Shown one piece after another: positions 18,067 through 26,917 of a stretch of 64,000 nucleotides of DNA (position 1 is its first letter; each line of letters opens with the position of its first letter). The position numbers and the translations under genes are program-made. The stretch covers positions 1 through 64,000 of the forward strand of contig NZ_LGEG01000035.1 in assembly GCF_001280125.1 (NCBI RefSeq), read 5' to 3'. The stretch is from Streptomyces sp. NRRL F-6492. Its GTDB lineage: Bacteria > Actinomycetota > Actinomycetes > Streptomycetales > Streptomycetaceae. The notes beneath the pieces are model-generated. The model was given only the letters and a program-made list of their open reading frames with translations, searched no databases and was not told the DNA's origin.

Positions 18067-19264
18067 GACGACCGGGGCGGCAGGGGCGGGCGAGGCGATC
18101 CTCGAAGTCCGGGACCTCCACAAGCACTACCCGCTCACCCAGGGCGTCCTCTTCAAGAAGCAGGTCGGCGCCGTCAAGGCCGTCGACGGCGTCGACTTCG
18201 ACCTCGTCGCCGGCGAGACCCTCGGCATCGTCGGCGAGTCCGGCTGCGGCAAGTCGACCGTCGCGAAGATGCTGGTCAACCTGGAACGGCCCACCTCCGG
18301 CACCATCCGCTACAAGGGCGAGGACATCACCAAGCTGTCCGCGCGCGCCCTGAAGGCCGTCCGGCGCAACATCCAGATGGTCTTCCAGGACCCGTACACC
18401 TCGCTCAACCCGCGCATGACGGTCGGCGACATCATCGGCGAACCGTACGAGATCCACCCCGAGGTCGCGCCCAAGGGCGACCGGCGCCGCAAGGTCCAGG
18501 ACCTCCTGGACGTCGTCGGCCTCAACCCCGAGTACATCAACCGCTACCCGCACCAGTTCTCCGGCGGCCAGCGCCAGCGCATCGGCATCGCCCGCGGCCT
18601 CGCCCTCCAGCCCGAGGTCATCGTCGCGGACGAACCGGTCTCGGCCCTCGACGTCTCCGTCCAGGCCCAGGTCGTCAACCTGCTGGAACAGCTCCAGTCC
18701 GAGTTCTCCCTGTCGTACGTCTTCATCGCCCACGACCTGTCCATCGTGCGGCACATCTCCGACCGGGTCGGCGTCATGTACCTCGGCCGGATCGTCGAGA
18801 TCGGCACCGACGCGCAGATCTACGACCACCCCACCCACCCCTACACGCAGGCGCTGCTCTCCGCCGTCCCCGTCCCCGACCCCGAGGCGCGCGCCCACCG
18901 CGAGCGGATCATCCTCACCGGCGACGTGCCCTCCCCGGCCAACGTCCCCTCCGGCTGCCGCTTCCGCACCCGCTGCTGGAAGGCGCGGGAGCGCTGCGCC
19001 CAGGAGGTCCCCCTCCTGGCGGTCCCGGCCGTCTTCCGGCTCACCGACAGCCCGGCCCGCCACGACTCGGCCTGCCACTTCGCGGAGGAGAAGCACGTGG
19101 TCGCGGAGGAGCACCGGGCGGTCCTGGAGAAGCCGGACGACACGCCGGGGGACACGGGGGAGGGCGGTGCTCCGGACCTGGAGAAGAAGCCCGGCACCCC
19201 GCCCCCGGGCGGCAGCCACCTCCTCCGTCCGGAGGACGGGACCCCGCCCCCCGACGCCCCTTAA
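18059..19264 (+). CDS. Oligopeptide ABC transporter ATPase, OppF type, with C-terminal extension (operon 2)
   Basis: The 401-residue ATPase carries Walker [10 protein letters not shown], signature FSGGQRQR, Walker [15 protein letters not shown] and the oligo_HPY Cys motif ([14 protein letters not shown]). It is about 50 residues longer than usual: after EEKHV comes an acidic then Pro/Gly-rich tail (residues about 347-401), absent from the operon 1 copy. The function of that tail is unknown and it looks disordered. It is the last gene of the operon, followed by a terminator at 19344-19378. Confidence 0.94.
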   Translation: MAETTGAAGAGEAILEVRDLHKHYPLTQGVLFKKQVGAVKAVDGVDFDLVAGETLGIVGESGCGKSTVAKMLVNLERPTSGTIRYKGEDITKLSARALKAVRRNIQMVFQDPYTSLNPRMTVGDIIGEPYEIHPEVAPKGDRRRKVQDLLDVVGLNPEYINRYPHQFSGGQRQRIGIARGLALQPEVIVADEPVSALDVSVQAQVVNLLEQLQSEFSLSYVFIAHDLSIVRHISDRVGVMYLGRIVEIGTDAQIYDHPTHPYTQALLSAVPVPDPEARAHRERIILTGDVPSPANVPSGCRFRTRCWKARERCAQEVPLLAVPAVFRLTDSPARHDSACHFAEEKHVVAEEHRAVLEKPDDTPGDTGEGGAPDLEKKPGTPPPGGSHLLRPEDGTPPPDAP

Positions 19265-19343
19265 CACCGGGGCAACCCGCCCGACTCGGCTCCGATATAC
19301 GGACACGACAGGCTGCACACCGTACGGCCGTGCGGGTGCCGTG

Positions 19344-19378
19344 GGCCGGCCGGAGCGCACCAGGCGCTCCGGCCGGCC
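19344..19378 (+). terminator. Terminator of oligopeptide operon 2
   Basis: GGCCGGCCGGAGCGC (19344-19358) pairs perfectly with GCGCTCCGGCCGGCC (19364-19378): 15 bp with a 5-base loop, about 80 bases after the operon's last stop. Confidence 0.8.
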
Positions 19379-19429
19379 GCCCCCGCCCCTCCGGATATCC
19401 GGAACCGCTTGTTTCGGCCGGTCGCGACC

Positions 19430-20380
19430 GTGAGTATCGAAGCCGTGACTGTGACACGACCGGCACGACTCACCGGCGCCGCCCTCTGCGGCGCACTCGT
19501 CCTCGTCACCGCCGTGTGGATCCTCAAGGACCTCGCCGCGCTCGGCTCGCCCACCGACCTCGCGTGGTACTGGGCCGGGGACCGGTCCTTCCTCGCCCGG
19601 GGGCGGGCCGCCACCTCCCTGGTCGACCCGGTGCTCCTCGTCGCCTCCGCGGCCACCGCCGTCGCCGCCCTCCGCTCGCGGCACGCCGCCTCCGCGCTCG
19701 CCGCCACCGGCGCCGCCACCCTCGCCCTGCGCCTGCCCGGCCTCTGGACGCCCGACGGTGCGGCCCTCGTCACCGCCCTGCTCGAACTGGCCCTCGGCGC
19801 CGGTCTCGTCCTCGTCGCCGCCGTCGGCCGCCGCCCGCCGGGCACCCCGTACGAGCCGCTGCCCGGCCGCCCCCGCACCGGCCCCGCCGTCGCCGCCGGG
19901 ATCCTCCTCGCGGCCGCCGCCCTCACCGCGGCCGGCTGGGAGCTGTACTGGGCCGTCCGGCTGCCCGCGGAGATCACCGTCGACCGGTTCACCGGCGGCC
20001 GGTCCGTCGTCCAGGCGGCCCTCGCGCCCCCGCCCGGCTGGCTGGCGGCCGTCCTCGCCGCGCTGTACGCCACGGCCGCCGTCTCCGCCCTCGCGCGGGC
20101 CCGCCCCACCCGTGCCCTCGGGCTGCTCGCCGGCGCGTTCCTGACCGCCCGCGGTCTCGCCGGCACCGCCGGGGCCGTCCGGTACGGAATCCTCGAACGG
20201 CTCGCGGACCTCCCCGCCGTGCACCGGGCGGACGTCCTCACCTCCGTCCTCGGACTGCTCGCGGGCACCGCCGTCCTCGTCCTCCTGGCCGGGCGCGGCG
20301 CCCCCGCCGCCGCGCCCGCCCCGTACCCGCCGGCGGGGGCGCCGCCGCCCCCGCCGCACCCCCGGCCGCCCGGCTGGTGA
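19430..20380 (+). CDS. Multi-pass membrane protein of unknown function
   Basis: The 316-residue protein is taken from GTG 19430; TTG 19409 and GTG 19445 are in-frame alternatives and no ribosome site settles the matter. It has about seven Ala/Leu/Val-rich membrane segments, with a WILKDLAALGSPTDLAWYW motif after the first helix and a Pro-rich C-terminal tail (APYPPAGAPPPPPHPRPPGW). No catalytic signature was recognised. The gene is convergent with the S9 peptidase gene, with only 12 bases between the stops and no terminator visible there. Confidence 0.7.
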   Translation: MSIEAVTVTRPARLTGAALCGALVLVTAVWILKDLAALGSPTDLAWYWAGDRSFLARGRAATSLVDPVLLVASAATAVAALRSRHAASALAATGAATLALRLPGLWTPDGAALVTALLELALGAGLVLVAAVGRRPPGTPYEPLPGRPRTGPAVAAGILLAAAALTAAGWELYWAVRLPAEITVDRFTGGRSVVQAALAPPPGWLAAVLAALYATAAVSALARARPTRALGLLAGAFLTARGLAGTAGAVRYGILERLADLPAVHRADVLTSVLGLLAGTAVLVLLAGRGAPAAAPAPYPPAGAPPPPPHPRPPGW

Positions 20381-20392
20381 CCCGTCCCGGCC

Positions 20393-22588
20393 TCAGTCCC
20401 GGTCGAGGCCGAGGGACCGCCTCAGGAAGTCCACCTGGAGCAGGAGCAGGTTCTCCGCCACCTGCTCCTGCGGCGTCATGTGCGTGACCCCCGACAGCGG
20501 CAGCACCTCGTGCGGCCGGCCCGCCGCGAGCAGCGCGGAGGAGAGCCGCAGCGCGTGCCCCACCACCACGTTGTCGTCCGCGAGCCCGTGCACGACCATC
20601 ATCGGCCGGACCGGCACCTCCGGCGACGACAGCCCGTCGTCGGTGAGCAGCGACTGGGCCGCGTACACCTCCGGGTCGTCCTGCGGGGTGCCGAGGTACC
20701 GCTCCGTGTAGTGCGTGTCGTAGAGCCGCCAGTCCGTCACCGGCGCCCCGACGACGGCCGCGTGGAAGACGTCCGGCCGCCGGAGCACCGCCCTGGCCGC
20801 CAGATAGCCGCCGTACGACCAGCCCCGGACCGCCACCCGCCCCAGGTCGAGGGGGAAGCGCCCGGCGAGCGCGTGCAGCGCCTCCACCTGGTCGTCCAGC
20901 GTCGGCGTCAGGTCGCGCAGGATCGCCTTCTCCCAGGCGGGGGAGCGGCCCGGCGTGCCGCGCCCGTCCGCCACGACCACCGCGAAGCCCTGGTCGGCGA
21001 ACCACTGGGACGTCAGGTGCGGATTGTGCGCGGCCACCACCCGCTGCCCGTGCGGGCCGCCGTACGGATCCATCAGGACCGGCAGCGGCCCGTCGCCCTC
21101 CGCGTACCCCGAGGGCAGCAGCACCGCGCACGGGATCCGCCGGGCCCCGGCCTCCGTGAGCCGCGCCCGGGCCGAGACCACCGGCCGCTGCGCGTACGAG
21201 GCGACCACCGCCACCTGCGCGCCGTCCCGCAGCACCCGCGCCACGCCGCCCGGCTCCTCCGGGCGCGCCGACACCAGGACGGTCACCGCCCCCGCGCGCA
21301 CCGCGCCGTGCACGCCGACGCCCTCGGAGAGCCGCTCGGCGCCCTCCCCGGTCACCCGGTAGACGTGGACCTCGCCGGTCTCCGGCGCCCGCGCGGACGC
21401 GCCCGCCGAGGCCGACACGAGGACGTCGTCGGGGCCGACGTCGAGCACCGCCCGGACGTGCAGCCGCCCGTCGGTCAGCGCCCGGTCCCCGACGGCCAGG
21501 ACCCGCGCCCCGCCGTCGCCCGTGTCCACGTCCGCGCCCCCGTCCGCGACGTCCGCGATCCGCACCAGCCGCCCGTCCGCGCTCCACGCCGGCGCCCCCG
21601 GGAGCAGCTCCAGCCACGCCGGGTCCTCCTCGGCCCGTACGACCGAGGTCGCCCCGCTCGCCGGGTCCACCGCCAGGTGCAGCTGCTCCCGCTGCTCCCG
21701 CGTCTGGACGAGCAGCAGCGGCGCCCCGGCCGCCGACCAGTGCACCCGCGCCAGGTACGGGTACCGCTCCCGGTCCCACTCCACCTCCGTGCGGGACCCG
21801 TCGAGGCCCACGACGAACAGCCGCACCTCCGCGTTGTCCGTGCCCGCCGCCGGGTACCCCACCCGCCGCGGCTCCCGCTCCGGGTGCGCCGGGTCCGCGA
21901 TCCACCAGCTCCGCACCGCCCGGTCGTCCACCCGCGCGACGAGCAGCCGGTCCGAGTCCGGGGACCACCAGTGGCCCCGATACCGCCCCATCTCCTCCGA
22001 GGCGATGAATTCGGCCAATCCGTAGGAGACGTGCGGACCCTCCGGACCGGCCAGTTCCCGGTCGTCCGCGCCGTCCGAGCCCACCACCCGCAGCGCGCCC
22101 TCCGCCACGTACGCCACGAGCCGCCCGTCCGGCGAGGGACGCGGGTCGATCACCGGGCCCGGCACCGGCAGCTCCCGCGCCGTCCCCGCCCGCAGCTCCG
22201 CCGCGAACAGCCGCCCCGAGAGGGCGAACGCCGCCAACTCCACGGCCCCGTCCACCGCGTACGCCACGATCCCGGCCGAGCCCTCCCGGCTCCGCTCCCG
22301 GCGCGCCCGCTCCTGCGGGGACAACTCCTCCGCCGCGCCCGCGAGCAGCACCTCCGGGTCGGCGGCCACCCGCTCCGCCGGCGCGCCGCCCGGGGGCAGG
22401 TCGAGCACCCAGAGCCGGTGCGAACGGTCCGTGCCGGAGGCGGATCTGACGAACACCACGCGCTCCCCGTCGGGGGAGACCGAGAAACCGCGCGGGACCC
22501 CCAGGGTGAAACGCTGGGTCCGGGCGTGCTGGCGGGGGAAGGAGAGCCCGGCCGAGGATGTGGCCGGCTGCTGTCGAGACAGGGTCAT
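20393..22588 (-). CDS. S9 family serine peptidase (dipeptidyl peptidase IV / prolyl oligopeptidase type)
   Basis: The 731-residue enzyme has an N-terminal beta-propeller (WSPDSDRLLVARVDD and similar blades; DPPIV_N type) and a C-terminal alpha/beta-hydrolase domain. The nucleophile motif GWSYGG is at about residue 589, the Asp in GLADDNVV at about 670 and the His in SGVTHMTP at about 701. DPYGGPHGQRV forms the oxyanion-hole strand. It should cleave dipeptides or short peptides after Pro or Ala. No signal peptide is seen, so it is probably cytoplasmic. The ATG at 22588 has no ribosome site but is preceded, 7 bases upstream, by a -10-like TAGTTT, suggesting a leaderless mRNA. Upstream ATG 22651 is in frame but would add 21 residues that do not look conserved. 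Confidence 0.92.
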   Translation of the reverse strand: MTLSRQQPATSSAGLSFPRQHARTQRFTLGVPRGFSVSPDGERVVFVRSASGTDRSHRLWVLDLPPGGAPAERVAADPEVLLAGAAEELSPQERARRERSREGSAGIVAYAVDGAVELAAFALSGRLFAAELRAGTARELPVPGPVIDPRPSPDGRLVAYVAEGALRVVGSDGADDRELAGPEGPHVSYGLAEFIASEEMGRYRGHWWSPDSDRLLVARVDDRAVRSWWIADPAHPEREPRRVGYPAAGTDNAEVRLFVVGLDGSRTEVEWDRERYPYLARVHWSAAGAPLLLVQTREQREQLHLAVDPASGATSVVRAEEDPAWLELLPGAPAWSADGRLVRIADVADGGADVDTGDGGARVLAVGDRALTDGRLHVRAVLDVGPDDVLVSASAGASARAPETGEVHVYRVTGEGAERLSEGVGVHGAVRAGAVTVLVSARPEEPGGVARVLRDGAQVAVVASYAQRPVVSARARLTEAGARRIPCAVLLPSGYAEGDGPLPVLMDPYGGPHGQRVVAAHNPHLTSQWFADQGFAVVVADGRGTPGRSPAWEKAILRDLTPTLDDQVEALHALAGRFPLDLGRVAVRGWSYGGYLAARAVLRRPDVFHAAVVGAPVTDWRLYDTHYTERYLGTPQDDPEVYAAQSLLTDDGLSSPEVPVRPMMVVHGLADDNVVVGHALRLSSALLAAGRPHEVLPLSGVTHMTPQEQVAENLLLLQVDFLRRSLGLDRD

Positions 22589-22595
22589 GAGGCCG

Positions 22596-22601
22596 AAACT
22601 A
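22596..22601 (-). promoter_or_regulatory. Candidate -10 element for leaderless S9 peptidase mRNA
   Basis: On the minus strand TAGTTT ends 7 bases before the ATG at 22588, so transcription would start at or near the A of the start codon. No good -35 is visible. Confidence 0.35.
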
Positions 22602-22780
22602 GCGCTGTGCGCCCCCCTCGTGCCTCCGTCCGCCGATCGATGCGATGGCACGGATAGTTATGATCCGTAGCGCTGGGTGGGTATGCATCCGTCTGGCACA
22701 TGCTCCTTGCTCCTTGCCCGAACCGCTCCGGACAAACAGACCGAAGAAGTCCGACCGAAGAAGTGTGGAGGTGAACCGCC

Positions 22781-22975
22781 GTGGCACTCTCGATCTCCGT
22801 GGTGGTGCTGCTGGCGATCGTCGTCTTCCTTCTGATCCGGAAATCCGGGTTGAAGGCGGGACATGCGGCGATCTGTGCGCTCCTGGGCTTCTACCTGGCG
22901 AGCTCGTCCATCGCCCCGTCCATCAGCACCCTCACGACGAACGTGGCGGGCATGATCGGCGGTCTCAAGTTCTGA
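22781..22975 (+). CDS. Small membrane protein, conserved hypothetical
   Basis: The 64-residue protein starts at GTG 22781 behind TGGAGGTG, a strong ribosome site. Residues 3-19 (LSISVVVLLAIVVFLLI) form one membrane helix. A second, weaker hydrophobic segment (HAAICALLGFYLASSSIA) follows, then a polar Ser/Thr stretch and GLKF at the end. It looks like a small Streptomyces membrane protein of unknown role. It sits between the divergent peptidase gene and mshB, without operon signs. Confidence 0.8.
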   Translation: MALSISVVVLLAIVVFLLIRKSGLKAGHAAICALLGFYLASSSIAPSISTLTTNVAGMIGGLKF

Positions 22976-23042
22976 GCACCCGCGCGTGACGGGCCTCCTC
23001 CCGGTCCGGCCCCGCGGGCCTTCGACCTCGTAGGGTGGGGGC

Positions 23043-23933
23043 ATGTCCGATCTCCCCGCCCGCCGTCTGCTGCTCGTGCACGCGCATCCGGACGACGAGT
23101 CGATCAACAACGGCGTCACCATGGCCAGGTACGCGGCCGAGGGCGCCCTCGTCACCCTCGTCACCTGCACGCGCGGCGAGGAGGGCGAGGTCATCCCGCC
23201 CGGCCTCGCCCACCTGGCCCCGGACCGGGAGGACCGGCTCGGCCCGCACCGCGTCGGCGAACTCGCGGCCGCGATGGCCGAGCTGGGCGTCACCGACCAC
23301 CGCTTCCTCGGCGGCCCGGGGCGCTTCCGCGACTCGGGGATGATGGGCGTCGAGCAGAACGGGCGGGACGGCGCCTTCTGGAACACGGACGTCGACACCG
23401 CCGCCCCGTACCTCGTCGAGGTGATCCGCGAGACCCGCCCCCAGGTCCTGGTCACCTACGACCCCGACGGCGGCTACGGCCACCCCGACCACGTCCAGGC
23501 CCACCGGGTCGCCACCCGCGCCGCCGAACTGGCCGCCGACCCGGCCTTCCGCCCCGATCTCGGCCCGGCCCACACGATCGCCAAGGTCTACTGGAACCGC
23601 GTCCCGCGCCCCGTCGTCGAGGCGGGCTTCGCCCGGCTGCGCGCCGAGGGCTCCGCCTTCCCGGCGGTCGCGGACGTCGCCGACGTCCCCGGCGTCGTCG
23701 GCGAGGACCGGATCACCGCCGAGATCGCCGCGACCCCGGAGCAGGCGGCCCGCAAGAGCGCCGCGATGGCCGCGCACGCCACCCAAGTCACGGTCGACGG
23801 GCCCTTCTTCGCCCTCTCCAACGACCTCGGGCAGCCGCTCCTCACCACCGAGTACTACGAGCTGGTCCGGGGCGTCCCCGGCGCCCCCGAGGGCGAGCGC
23901 GAGACGGACCTCTTCGCGGGGGTGACCGCGTGA
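23043..23933 (+). CDS. mshB: N-acetyl-1-D-myo-inositol-2-amino-2-deoxy-alpha-D-glucopyranoside deacetylase (mycothiol biosynthesis)
   Basis: The 296-residue protein belongs to the PIG-L/LmbE zinc deacetylase family. The zinc and catalytic motif AHPDDE is at residues 14-19 and the second zinc His is in [20 protein letters not shown] and [14 protein letters not shown] are characteristic of MshB rather than the amidase Mca. It removes acetate from GlcNAc-Ins in the second step of mycothiol synthesis, in the cytoplasm. It starts at ATG 23043 and overlaps the next gene by 4 bases (GTGA). The pairing with a small membrane protein matches Rv1170-Rv1171 of M. tuberculosis. Confidence 0.96.
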   Translation: MSDLPARRLLLVHAHPDDESINNGVTMARYAAEGALVTLVTCTRGEEGEVIPPGLAHLAPDREDRLGPHRVGELAAAMAELGVTDHRFLGGPGRFRDSGMMGVEQNGRDGAFWNTDVDTAAPYLVEVIRETRPQVLVTYDPDGGYGHPDHVQAHRVATRAAELAADPAFRPDLGPAHTIAKVYWNRVPRPVVEAGFARLRAEGSAFPAVADVADVPGVVGEDRITAEIAATPEQAARKSAAMAAHATQVTVDGPFFALSNDLGQPLLTTEYYELVRGVPGAPEGERETDLFAGVTA

Positions 23934-24421
23934 GCCCCTCGTCCTCCTCCCCGAATTCCTCCCCGAACCCGCCGTCGCGGGGGCGCGCGGCCTCCCCGGG
24001 CCGCCCCGCCGCGGGCGGCCCCCCGCCGGCCGGCTCCGCCCGCTCCGGCCCCGCGTCCGACGGCCTCCCCGTCTCCCGCACCGCCCGGTACGTCTGGTAC
24101 GGCCTCCTGTTCGTCCTCGGCGCCCTCGTCGGGACCGCCGGGGCCCTCGTCCAGGCCGCCTGGCTCCCCGCCGGCCTGCTCCTCGCGCTGCTCGCCACCG
24201 GGGGCCTCTTCTACGGCGGGCTGCGCGCCACCGGCACCCAGGTCGGCGTGGCCGCCGCGGGCGGCGGCTGGCTCGTCGCCGTCGTCCTGCTCAGCTTCGG
24301 ACGCCCGGAGGGCGACGGGGTGTTCGGCGGGGGCGTCGGCGAGCTGCTCTTCCTCTTCGGGGGCATGGGCATCGCTGTGATGTGCACCACGCTGGCCCGG
24401 CTGCCGCGTCCACCCCGGTGA
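23930..24421 (+). CDS. Membrane protein coupled to mshB (DUF6113-like)
   Basis: The 163-residue protein begins at the GTG in the 4-base overlap with mshB. The first 55 residues are Ser/Pro/Gly-rich and probably disordered. Four membrane helices follow ([77 protein letters not shown]). Translational coupling to mshB and a similar neighbour in mycobacteria suggest a conserved pair, but no biochemical role is known to me. Confidence 0.85.
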   Translation: MSPSSSSPNSSPNPPSRGRAASPGRPAAGGPPPAGSARSGPASDGLPVSRTARYVWYGLLFVLGALVGTAGALVQAAWLPAGLLLALLATGGLFYGGLRATGTQVGVAAAGGGWLVAVVLLSFGRPEGDGVFGGGVGELLFLFGGMGIAVMCTTLARLPRPPR

Positions 24422-24596
24422 GCAGGAGGACTTGAGGTCGGGGACGTCCCGACTTCGGCCGGATTGCCCGTCGTCGGCGGCCCGGGGGTCGGGTGCGTGA
24501 CGGCGGCGGCCAGTATGGTGGTGCGCGCCGCCGAACCGCCCGGGACACACGAGCATCAGCAAGAGCGGGCGGTGGAGCCAACCGGGAGATCCTGCT

Positions 24597-26837
24597 TTGA
24601 GTCGTGAAACTGGTCGAGAGACTGACAGTCCGTCCTCCGGCGCCCAGGGGCGCGGTGGAGCCGCATACCCCTCGGGTACCCCGCCGTACGGTTCCCGCCA
24701 GTATCCGTCGCTCCACCCCTCGCAGGACGCGCCGGAGGAGACCGCCGCGTCCGCGCCGCCGGAGGAGCCCAAGACCGAGACGACCCTGACGACCCGGATC
24801 CGGATCAACATCCCGGGTTCGCGTCCGATTCCGCCGGTCGTGGTCCGCAAGACGGTCAACGAGGCGCCCGCCCCCGAGCCCGAGCCGGAGCCCGCCCCCG
24901 CCGTGGAGCCGGAGCCCGAGCCGCTGGCGGCCCCGGAGCCGCCGAGGGCCGAGGAGGCCGCTCCGAAGGCGAAGGAGACGAGCGACTGGTTCGCCCCCCG
25001 CAAGTCCTCGGCGCCCGCGCCCGCCCCCGCGCCGTCCCCGGCCCCCGCGCCGGGCCCGAAGCGGACGGCTCCCGGCCCGGACGCCCCGGGCACGGGCTTC
25101 GCGGGCTCCGCGACCTCGGGCGTCCCGACGGTCGGCGGCACCCCGTCGAGCCGCCCGGTCGCCCAGCCCGGCCCCGTCCCCGGCCCCGTCCCCGGCAACC
25201 CGCTCTACGAGACCGGCACGCCCGCGGGCGGGACGCCGGCGTACGACGGGACCCCGGCGGGCGGCACGCCGAGGTACGACGGGACGCCCGCGGGCGGTGT
25301 GCCGCGCTACGACGGCACCCCCGCCGGCGGTGTGCCGCAGTACGACGGCACCCCCGCCGGTGGCACGTCCCTGTACGACGGGACCCCGGCCGGCGGCACG
25401 CCCGTCCGGCGCGGTCCGGCGGCCCCGACCGGTCCGACCACCGGCCCGGCCAGTGGCATCGCCTCGTTCGGCGGCCCCGGCGGCCCCGGCGGCCCCGGCG
25501 GCACGGGCCAGGGCCCCTTCCGGGGACAGGGCCAGGTACCGGGACCCGCTCAGGGCCAGGGACCGGCCCAGGGCCAGGGCGCGGGCGGTCAGGGCGCGGG
25601 CTCCCCGTTCCCCGGCGGCGCCCCGCGCATGTCCGACGACACCGCGATCCTGACGCCCCAGCAGCCCGCCCCGGCCTCCGGCCCCGGCCGTGGCCCCGGC
25701 CCGGGCGGCCCGGCGGCCGGGGGCGCCGGCCCCGTCTCCGGCGACACGCTCACCAGCGGCATCCCCGTGGTCCCGCCGGCGGCGGCCCGCCCGAACCTCA
25801 CCCCGAGGATCGAGGAGCGGCCGGCCCCGGCCCCCGCTCCCGCCCCGGCCGCGCGCCAGGCCCCCGCGGCCGGCCGGGCCCCGGCGAAGAAGGGCCGCTC
25901 CAAGCTGGTCCTCCTCGGCGCCGGAGTCGTCGGCCTCCTCGGCCTCGCCTACGGCGCGGGACTGCTCCTCAACCAGTCCGACGTCCCCAAGGGCACCACG
26001 GTGCTCGGCGTGGACATCGGCGGCGGCACGAAGGAGGAGGGCGTCAACAAGCTGGAGAAGGCGCTCGGCAAGCGCACCCTCGCCCCGCTCCAGCTCTCCG
26101 TCGCGGGCAAGAAGGTCCAGCTGCCCCCGGACAAGGCGGGCCTGTCCCTCGACAGCCAGGAGACCGTCCGGGGCGCCGCGGGCAGCGACTACAACCCCGT
26201 CTCGGTCATCGGCTCCCTCTTCGGCGGCGAGCGGATCGCCAAGCCGGTCTTCCCGGTCGACGACGAGAAGCTCGCCGTCGCCCTGACCGACCTGGCGGGC
26301 ACCTCCGGCTCCGCGACCGAGGGCACGATCCTCTTCGCGCCGAACAAGGTGACCCCGGTCGCGGGCAGGCCCGGCAAGGGCCTGGACGTCCGGCGCGCGA
26401 TGTTCTCGGTCAAGGACGCCTTCCGCGCCCAGGTCGAGACGGGGCAGACCAGGCTGGTCGAGCTGCCGGTCACGTCCCGCCGGCCGTCGGTCACCCAGGC
26501 CGAGCTGGACCGGGCCCTGAAGGAGTTCGCGGAGCCCGCGATGTCCGACCGGATCACGATCAGGGCGGGCGGCAAGGAGATCCAGTTCGGTCCGGCGCGG
26601 TCGCTGCCGCAGATCCTCTCCATGAAGGCCGTCGACGGCCGCCTGGTCGAGGTCTACGACAAGAAGGCCATCGAGCGGCTCCTGGACGGCGCCTTCGACG
26701 GCGTCATGATCACCAAGGGCGACGGCAGCAAGCACGAGGTCTCCGCCGACGACGTGGCCTTCGTGATGCGCGACGCGCTCCTCGGCAAGACGCCCGCCGA
26801 GCGCACGAAGACGATCGACCTGTCCGGCCAGGGCTGA
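24597..26837 (+). CDS. Membrane protein with YoaR-type peptidoglycan-binding domain and repetitive N-terminus
   Basis: This 746-residue protein is taken from TTG 24597, 8 bases after CGGGAGA. Residues 1-430 are Pro/Ala/Gly-rich and presumably cytoplasmic, with six 11-residue repeats at 207-272 (GTPAGGTPxYD). A single membrane helix lies at about 437-459 (LVLLGAGVVGLLGLAYGAGLLL). The extracellular part holds two PG_binding_4/YoaR-like modules: one starting GTTVLGVDIGGGTKEEGVNKL and one at ILFAPNKVTPVAGRPGKGLDV. The type is often found beside VanW domains, but none is present here. A cell-wall contact role is inferred from the domain. It is monocistronic, ending in a bidirectional terminator. 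Confidence 0.85.
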   Translation: MSRETGRETDSPSSGAQGRGGAAYPSGTPPYGSRQYPSLHPSQDAPEETAASAPPEEPKTETTLTTRIRINIPGSRPIPPVVVRKTVNEAPAPEPEPEPAPAVEPEPEPLAAPEPPRAEEAAPKAKETSDWFAPRKSSAPAPAPAPSPAPAPGPKRTAPGPDAPGTGFAGSATSGVPTVGGTPSSRPVAQPGPVPGPVPGNPLYETGTPAGGTPAYDGTPAGGTPRYDGTPAGGVPRYDGTPAGGVPQYDGTPAGGTSLYDGTPAGGTPVRRGPAAPTGPTTGPASGIASFGGPGGPGGPGGTGQGPFRGQGQVPGPAQGQGPAQGQGAGGQGAGSPFPGGAPRMSDDTAILTPQQPAPASGPGRGPGPGGPAAGGAGPVSGDTLTSGIPVVPPAAARPNLTPRIEERPAPAPAPAPAARQAPAAGRAPAKKGRSKLVLLGAGVVGLLGLAYGAGLLLNQSDVPKGTTVLGVDIGGGTKEEGVNKLEKALGKRTLAPLQLSVAGKKVQLPPDKAGLSLDSQETVRGAAGSDYNPVSVIGSLFGGERIAKPVFPVDDEKLAVALTDLAGTSGSATEGTILFAPNKVTPVAGRPGKGLDVRRAMFSVKDAFRAQVETGQTRLVELPVTSRRPSVTQAELDRALKEFAEPAMSDRITIRAGGKEIQFGPARSLPQILSMKAVDGRLVEVYDKKAIERLLDGAFDGVMITKGDGSKHEVSADDVAFVMRDALLGKTPAERTKTIDLSGQG
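25215..25412 (+). repeat. Six 33-bp tandem repeats inside the peptidoglycan-binding gene
   Basis: Six in-frame units encode GTPAGGTPxYD with small variations (T or V at position 7; A, R, Q, L or V at position 9). The period is exactly 33 bp. The region is Gly/Pro/Tyr-rich and likely variable in copy number between strains. Confidence 0.9.
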
Positions 26838-26850
26838 CGGGCCCGGACAC

Positions 26851-26898
26851 GAACGGCCGTGGGGGCGAGTGGTGGACCACTCGCCCCCACGGCCGTTC
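26851..26898. terminator. Bidirectional terminator between convergent genes
   Basis: The arms 26851-26873 and 26876-26898 are perfect inverse complements (23 bp, GAACGGCCGTGGGGGCGAGT at the start of the left arm), centred on GG. It lies 13 bases after the peptidoglycan-binding gene and 19 bases after the stop of the leftward SirB1-like gene, so it can serve both. Confidence 0.9.
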
Positions 26899-26917
26899 CC
26901 GGCCCCGCCGGCGCCCG

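Noticed and set aside
7397..19264. Peptide transporters plus neighbours as a biosynthetic gene cluster or export system
   Set aside because: Receptors and permeases are import type and no modification or synthetase genes are present.
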